Of a DNA stretch of 64,000 bases, positions 59,001 to 64,000 are shown piece after piece. The stretch is from Nectonema munidae. Its lineage: Eukaryota; Nematomorpha; Nectonematoida; Nectonematidae. Positions within the stretch are counted from its first letter, which is position 1. The number at the start of each line of letters is the position of its first letter. The notes beneath the pieces are model-generated. The model saw only the letters and a program-made list of their open reading frames with translations, searched no databases and was not told where the DNA came from. The stretch is from contig JAUIRK010000129.1 in NCBI GenBank assembly GCA_030549495.1, positions 291,001 through 355,000 on the forward strand, read 5' to 3'. Both the position numbers and the translations under genes were made by a program.

Positions 59001-60165
59001 GCTTCACTTAAAACATTACTAATTGGTGTGATTTTAATAAAATAAAAATTAATCATGAGAAAAGTAACTTTATAATATTTTCCAAAAGAAGTAAACTCTA
59101 CCCCATCTTTTTATTTGAATAATGTTAGTATAAAAGAGTTAGCCGAATAAAATTTCTTGGAGTAACACTAAAGAAAATTTTTCCTTTTACTATATTAATA
59201 ATATTTGCATAAAAATCTCTAGAATTTTAGGTTGCCTGAAAAATTCAAACTTACTTACCTACTAATGACGAAAGACCCTTTATATCATGTATTTTACACT
59301 AAGTTATGCAAATCTATTATGGGGCTCTAACAATCAAAATCTGGTAAAACTATCAAAGTAATGAAAAAATTTTACAATTATAAACGAAAAAAGTGATCAG
59401 AAATAAAATTTTAAAATAATCAAATTAACTCAGTTTCATCCTCATGTTTTATTATAAAAATATAAAACAGGGAATATCAGGTCTTTTTGTTCAAATAGTT
59501 CAGTTCATGATATCTAACCAAAATATAGTAAATTGACATTCCGAGATTTAATGAAAATTCTAATTTCAGAAACATTTACTTTCGGACATTGAATCTTGCT
59601 AATAAATTGTTAAACAAACTCAATATTTCCAACAAAAATTTTTTCGAAATCGTGGTAAAACTACTACTAAAATAACTTCATAACTTTTCTTCTCCTTTAA
59701 ATATATCAAATATAAAATTTATATAATAAAATACATTAAATAAATATTATTTATCATTTTTAGGCTGTATATAATTATATATATATATATATATGTAAAT
59801 ATTAAATAATCTCAATATGTAAAAAATATTTTCATTATGCTTTTTTTCCTCTGTTTTTTTAAAATATGTGTAGTATAAACTTTGGAGACCAGTCATCTCG
59901 ATGGATAGTTTTATCCTTTGTTTCTCCTCTAAAGTGATCTTCAGTGAATTGAAATATATAACCTTCAAACTCTTCATTGAATAAATTTTTTCGTCATTCT
60001 GTTGATGAAAATTTGCAGTTTTCTAAAGATTTATCATTTTTTTTTTCTCTTATTTAAATGAATGTGTGTATAAATTTATGAAGTCCTTTATTCCTCATGT
60101 AATTTTGCTCTTGTGTAAATGAATAAATTATTATTATTATTATTATTATTATTAATTTATTATTA
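56060..60165 (+). mobile_element. Long Jockey/I-like LINE relic ending just upstream of gene B
   Basis: An ORF1-like frame (56099-56373; MTDHKSIIVNNLENIIEK, rich in Lys/Glu) is followed in decayed form by KSIFPKIIIRGVDIDL (about 56580), the nucleic-acid-binding part of LINE ORF1. Around 57480 KQFFLLRDFN resembles the endonuclease LGDFN block. The RT is clear: SSLNNKKSSGLDEINLKLL (58286), YRPISLLSSFAKIFEKL (about 58480), a decayed motif A with FSKAFD (58690), SGVPQGSILGPLLFLIY (58845) and MYADDLTLMF (58940). The 3' end probably reaches GTAAATGAATAAATTATT followed by an (ATT)n run at 60128-60155, a common LINE tail. Many frame breaks; an old, nearly full-length copy. The exact ends are inferred. 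Confidence 0.7.
60128..60165 (+). repeat. (ATT)n microsatellite, probable LINE tail
   Basis: Ten or so ATT units with one TTAATTT interruption, directly after AATGAATAAATT. It lies about 60 bases before the start codon of gene B. Confidence 0.75.
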
Positions 60166-60223
60166 TTCTGATTTTTTTACTCTACTTTTGCGCTTAAACT
60201 ACTCTTCACATATTTTTTTAAAA

Positions 60224-60704
60224 ATGGCTCAACAATATTTTTGGAGTATTTTTTGGTTAATCTTTTTAATTAAAATAATTCTAGATTTTAATAATTTATT
60301 TAGCATGTAAATTAGATTCAAAACATAAAAAATATACCTGGAATATTGAGACGGATGAAGATGAAACTTCTCATAACCTTTATTTGAAACAGGTTATTTT
60401 AACATAATGAATATTTTTTATTTATCTTTTCTCTTTTATAGGCATGTTTAGGCCTTGAGTTTCAAAAAAATGAAAGTACAGTGGTTGACGTTTCAACTTC
60501 AGACTACACCGGAAAAAATGTTACATCTGTTATTGTCAATATTAAAAATAACCACACATCAATGGTTAGAATAATTTTTTTATTTTGTATTATATATACA
60601 TTTAAGTGTTTAGGTTTTCATAGATCAATTGTTTCCCTCAAGTGTTACATTTTCTTTAATATCAGGAAAAGGTCCTATTCATTTAACAGGGATACATTCT
60701 GTTG
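60224..60704 (+). CDS. Nucleoplasmin-like histone chaperone B, exons 1-4 (core domain)
   Basis: Exons 60224-60245, 60304-60392, 60442-60564 and 60614-60704 have exactly the same lengths (22, 89, 123, 91) and phases as gene A, with GT-AG introns of about 50 bases. They encode residues 1-108 of a predicted 194-residue protein: MAQQYFWTCKLDSKHKKYTW, NIETDEDE, LYLKQACLGLEF, STVVDVSTSDYTGK, then VFIDQLFPSSVTFSL and SGKGPIHLTGIHSV. About 70 percent of core residues are the same as in A by eye, with the signature positions kept, so both genes appear to be under selection. The role is that of the family: a nuclear pentameric chaperone of histones. Only about 60 bases separate the ATG from the tail of a LINE relic, so the promoter must be very short, lie within LINE sequence, or be internal. 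Confidence 0.9.
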
Positions 60705-61797
60705 GTAAATTTTTAATCCTAATATTAAAAACTTTACGACAAATTTTATTTACACTTAGAATATTTCACCAATTATACTAATATGATTATTTCTATTTGG
60801 GGAATTTTCGAGTAACGTCCAATCATGCGATCCCTTAATTTTCACCAATAAAATATTTTTAATGTGTATAATACAAGATTCTATAAAATATTAATAATAT
60901 ATTTGAAGAATTATTTTTTCAGTATGAAGAGATTTAGGAAACTCTTTTCTGTTGATATATTCTCATAACCTGTACGGTTGAACGCGGGGAAGCAACTTGA
61001 TTGCCATCTTCAACCTGTATACTACGATGTTTTCTATTCTATATACAAATGACTAGGGAGACAATGTCAATTTTCTGTTCATATTTTGCTAGATGTAAGA
61101 TTTGATATACTTTATTCGGTAAGACGATGTTACAAAAGAGATTACCTATATTTTTGCAATTTGCATGATTTCAAAGAATCGAAAAATATTCAACTTTCTG
61201 TTCATATTTTGGTAGATTTAAAATTTGATATACCTCATTCGGAAAAACGATGTTATAAAAGTTTTACCTATATTTTTACAATTTATACGATATTAAATAA
61301 TATATTTGTCAAATAAACAAAATAAAATTCTTTAATCAAAGAATCGAAAAATATTCCTTAAAAAATTAAAAAATATTTATTTATTTTAAATATATCATTG
61401 ACTCCCTTTACTTTTTGAATAGAAAGATAAACCTAGTCTCTAATCTTTTTTTATTAAATCATGCATATAGGTAACTAAAAATAACTACAAAACCAGACGT
61501 AGCAAAATCGAAATCGTGCTACACTTATTTATTGTAGCGTGCAATGTTCCACCTCTGGCTGTATGCCAAATGAAGAGGTCAGTTATTTCCTGGATTCAGC
61601 ATTCCTTCTGGATGAATAATATTTCTTAAGGATTACGTATTACTAATATAATGAACATTTCTGTTAATTTCTTGTCGTCGAAACGCTTCCCCTGAACTCA
61701 TTTTTAAGAGTGGCGCTTTCCAATGTATTGATGAGAAAAATGGTTGAGCAAAAGGCGCTTTTTCTGATTGGTTACACATTTTTTTTCGCTATTTAAG
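60705..61797 (+). other. Intron 4 of nucleoplasmin-like gene B
   Basis: About 1.09 kb with GTAAAT donor and TATTTAAG acceptor. It holds a 123-bp tandem repeat (61068-61300) and an unexplained stretch before the acceptor (about 61500-61780). Otherwise nothing is recognised. Confidence 0.8.
61068..61300. repeat. 123-bp tandem repeat, about 2 copies
   Basis: Copy 1 starts CAATTTTCTGTTCATATTTT at 61068 and copy 2 starts CAACTTTCTGTTCATATTTT at 61191. Both continue with ATTTGATATAC, CGATGTTA and ACCTATATTTTT. A scrap of the unit end (TCAAAGAATCGAAAAATATT) recurs at about 61336. Confidence 0.85.
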
Positions 61798-62057
61798 AGA
61801 TGAATATTGATCCTTCTTATGAAGAAAGTGAAGCTCAAAGTTCAAGTGAGGATACAGAAGGTGATGAGGATGAGGTCAGTGAAGAAGAACTTAATGGAAC
61901 TAGCGAATTAGAAGCATCTGATGCTTCCAAAAAAGTAAATGATGAGGATGACGAGGAGTCTTCTCTCAGAGATGATGAAGATAGTGAAGATGAAAAATTG
62001 AAGAAAAGCAAGAAAAAGCGCGTGCCTACGAAATCAGCTAGAAAGACAAAAAAATGA
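61798..62057 (+). CDS. Nucleoplasmin-like histone chaperone B, exon 5 (acidic tail)
   Basis: Phase-1 exon joined to exon 4 through a Glu codon (G + AG), as in gene A. It encodes residues 110-194: MNIDPSYEESEAQSSSEDTE, acidic clusters (DEDEVSEEE, NDEDDEESSLRDDEDSEDE) and the basic C terminus KKSKKKRVPTKSARKTKK (residues 177-194), a likely nuclear localisation signal. The start of the exon and the end align well with gene A; the middle is acidic but unalignable, as expected where only charge is selected. Open to a TGA stop. Confidence 0.88.
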
Positions 62058-62121
62058 TTTTGAGTTTGTTGTCAAATTTTCTATAATTACTATATACCGA
62101 ATACTAATCTTTGCAATTATA

Positions 62122-62127
62122 AATAAA
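62122..62127 (+). terminator. Poly(A) signal of nucleoplasmin-like gene B
   Basis: AATAAA 65 bases after the stop, in the same TAAATAAATTTC context as after gene A. Confidence 0.65.
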
Positions 62128-62324
62128 TTTCGTTTATCCTTATATATATATTCCTATAATCTATTTTCGTGCTTGTCACATAGCGCCTCATTTCAATCTT
62201 AGTCCAATGTTTACCAACCGCTAGGAGGAAAAGGGTTCGCACTCTCTGGGATTGTAGATAGCCTTTTATTCGGTGCGAAACCTTGATTTGCCAATTTAGC
62301 AAAAAATGAATGAATACAGTTTAA
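62128..62324. other. Short gap between gene B and piggyBac 3
   Basis: The 3' flank of gene B; the (TA)4 stretch at 62143 and the TTAA target site at its right border are the only things seen. Confidence 0.5.
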
Positions 62325-64000
62325 CCCTCGCACTACATACCCCGTGCATTTTCTCTGCAACACAGATATTTTTGTATTTTATAGGAAACTTTCAATTAAC
62401 GAAAACCATATCAAGTAAACGTAAATTTCCAAAAACAACCAGTGGATCGATTAAAGAAAAAATTATTATTACTACTTAAAATTTTGATTACATTCACAAA
62501 AGTAACACGAAAATTATAGATGGCGTTAATCTAATATTGTATACGGGCACTTTAAAATATGAACCTTTGAAAAAAAATTTTATTAAAAACTTTTCATCTA
62601 CGGCTTGAACAGGCAGTTTTTGAATGGTTTTTACAGATGAAACGAGAACACTTAGAATAAGTTCTTGTTTTATTTCTTTTACTCAAACATATATAGCAAG
62701 CCCCTCTTTTTGAACTTGATTCTTCATTCGTATCATCTTTATATCCATAAAAAGATAATAAAAACTTAATTTGTATAGGAAGTTCAAGAGTTGTTGCTCT
62801 CACTTTCATGCATTCTTCAGCCAGACGAAAACAAAGATTTTTTATAAAAAATTTTCTACGACTTTGTTTAGAGTTAGGAAAATTTTCGGGTAAGTTGTAT
62901 CGTGATACAATCCATGTGTTAAGACAAGTAATGTCTAAATAATTACAGAATGCTGCTAAAGGCCATCTACATGGTTTGCATGATCTGTAGTTTCTTATCA
63001 TCCTATTAGCAGCATCTACCCCTGATTTAAATTTGTTGTAGTAAAGTAAACTGACAGGTTTAGAATGTTCTCCCATCGTTTCTATGTTTTTATTTTTGAA
63101 CGATAAAACGTACACTACTTTAAAGTTTTTCTGGCATGTCTCCTAGGTATGTAAGCACTAAGAGTGGCATAGTCCGAATAAACTCTTACTTTCGCATTCA
63201 GCAAGTTTTAAGGTCTTGAGATAGTCAGCTTTCAATATTTTTGGGATGAATCTTTTGTTTGCGTTTACAGTACCACATATAGTTATATCCTTTGTTTGCC
63301 ACCAAGCTACTAAATCATGGCTGGTAAAAAATCTATCTGAAAATACCACATCCAGAAGGGACTTGAGTATCTTCAATAAGCCTTTTACAAATATTTATGG
63401 CTGAAAAATAAGTATGGTCTGACAGACCAGAAATATAAATTTCTGGCATCAAACAGTAATAATACTCAGCATCGTTTATATGATAATATTTTAGGGCATA
63501 GTGACCCGGCTTTTTAGGGTCATATATTTTCAACGGACAACGTCCTCTAAAGCTGACAAGTTGTTCATCTATAGTTAGATGTGGTGTCCAGTAAAATGAA
63601 AAAACCTTACGAAAATAATCATATATTTTTCTTATTGGACTTAACTTATCATTTTTGTCCCTTTTACTTTTATCATCAAATGTAATAAAAATATGTATAA
63701 GTGTAAACATATTTCTGCCTATGCACGCTCCTAAAAAGGGATTTCCATGAGAAGAAAAAAGATCTGATATTTTAACCTTCTGGTCACCGTTTTGCCCAAC
63801 ATAGAGTAATCAAGAAAAATATGAAAGATCTGAAAATTTTGATAGTACCTCTTTAAATTCAAGTGTTTAGGCTTAGGAGACCTAAAATATTTAGTTTTAC
63901 TACATAAAATAATTAAAAAGAAAAAACTTACGAATAGTTTTTCCCCATCTTGTTCAAAGTCATCTCATAAATATATGTGATCAAATTGACGTCAAAGAAT
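62325..64000 (-). mobile_element. piggyBac transposon 3, best preserved, runs off the window
   Basis: The left end is TTAA (62321-62324) followed by CCCTCGCACTACATACC, the usual TTAA target plus CCCT-type terminus. Minus-strand transposase: LGACIGRNMFTLIHIFITFD then SPIRKIYDYF (63730-63620), PHLTIDEQLVSFRGRCPL (first catalytic Asp), DPKKPGHYALKYYHIND, PEIYISGLSDHTYFSAI, VVFSDRFFTSHDLVAWW (second Asp block, 63340), ITICGTVNANKRFIP, YYNKFKSGVDAANRMIRNY (third Asp block, 63030), RWPLAAFCNYLDITCLNTW, and a C-terminal Cys-rich domain CYICLSKRNKTRTYSKC then FICKNHSKTAC (62690-62605). Two or three frameshifts only. The N terminus and right end lie near or beyond the window edge. Confidence 0.92.

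Overview
This window looks like animal, probably arthropod, nuclear DNA. It is strongly AT-rich and contains split genes with GT-AG introns, a eukaryotic ribosomal protein gene (eL15/RPL15), a UBAC1-like gene, nucleoplasmin-type histone chaperones, and a dense layer of metazoan transposons (hAT, Merlin, Tigger/pogo, piggyBac, Helitron, LINEs, tRNA-derived SINEs and gypsy-type LTR relics). A small-intron crustacean such as a parasitic copepod would fit, but that is inference; the sequence itself does not name the species. All identities come from reading translations and motifs by eye, with no database search.

Host genes. (1) The last exon of RPL15 lies at 639-944 on the + strand, with a poly(A) signal just after it. 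(2) An uninterrupted 394-residue UBAC1-like gene lies on the - strand at 7760-8944. (3) Two nucleoplasmin-like genes on the + strand, A (30878-36598) and B (60224-62057), are a tandem pair about 29 kb apart. Each has five coding exons with identical exon lengths (22, 89, 123 and 91 nt) and identical intron phases up to a variable last exon, which encodes an acidic tail and a basic C terminus. Intron 4 of gene A is about 5 kb and holds a piggyBac relic.

Mobile DNA, region by region. 1-2.9 kb: SINE, RPL15 exon, then a 95-base A run. 2.9-7.2 kb: Tigger relic, a 140-bp tandem repeat, and a ZBED-type hAT relic split by a second hAT. 10-12.5 kb: a 15-bp tandem repeat, another ZBED-type hAT relic and a short Merlin element with perfect ends. 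12.7-16.2 kb: a Jockey-like LINE relic split by a perfect hAT MITE, an RTE-type LINE and a SINE. 17.6-22.7 kb: two abutting gypsy-type fossils in opposite orientation. 23.6-30.5 kb: a decayed Helitron split by a LINE flanked by a 639-bp direct repeat, then a SINE. 37.5-42.9 kb: a small terminal-inverted-repeat element, a piggyBac relic and a Tigger relic. 43-47.8 kb: a Mag-like gypsy fossil with both LTRs and part of a second unit. 48.9-55 kb: a nest in which a hAT sits inside the terminal repeat of another hAT, which also carries a SINE and a LINE that share their 3' tail. 56-60.2 kb: a long, decayed LINE that ends close to the start codon of nucleoplasmin gene B. 62.3-64 kb: the least damaged piggyBac, running off the window.

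The most interesting signals are the exon-for-exon nucleoplasmin duplication with a LINE in the promoter of one copy, the 639-bp direct repeat around a LINE, the SINE/LINE tail sharing, and several nested insertions with exact target duplications that give their relative order.
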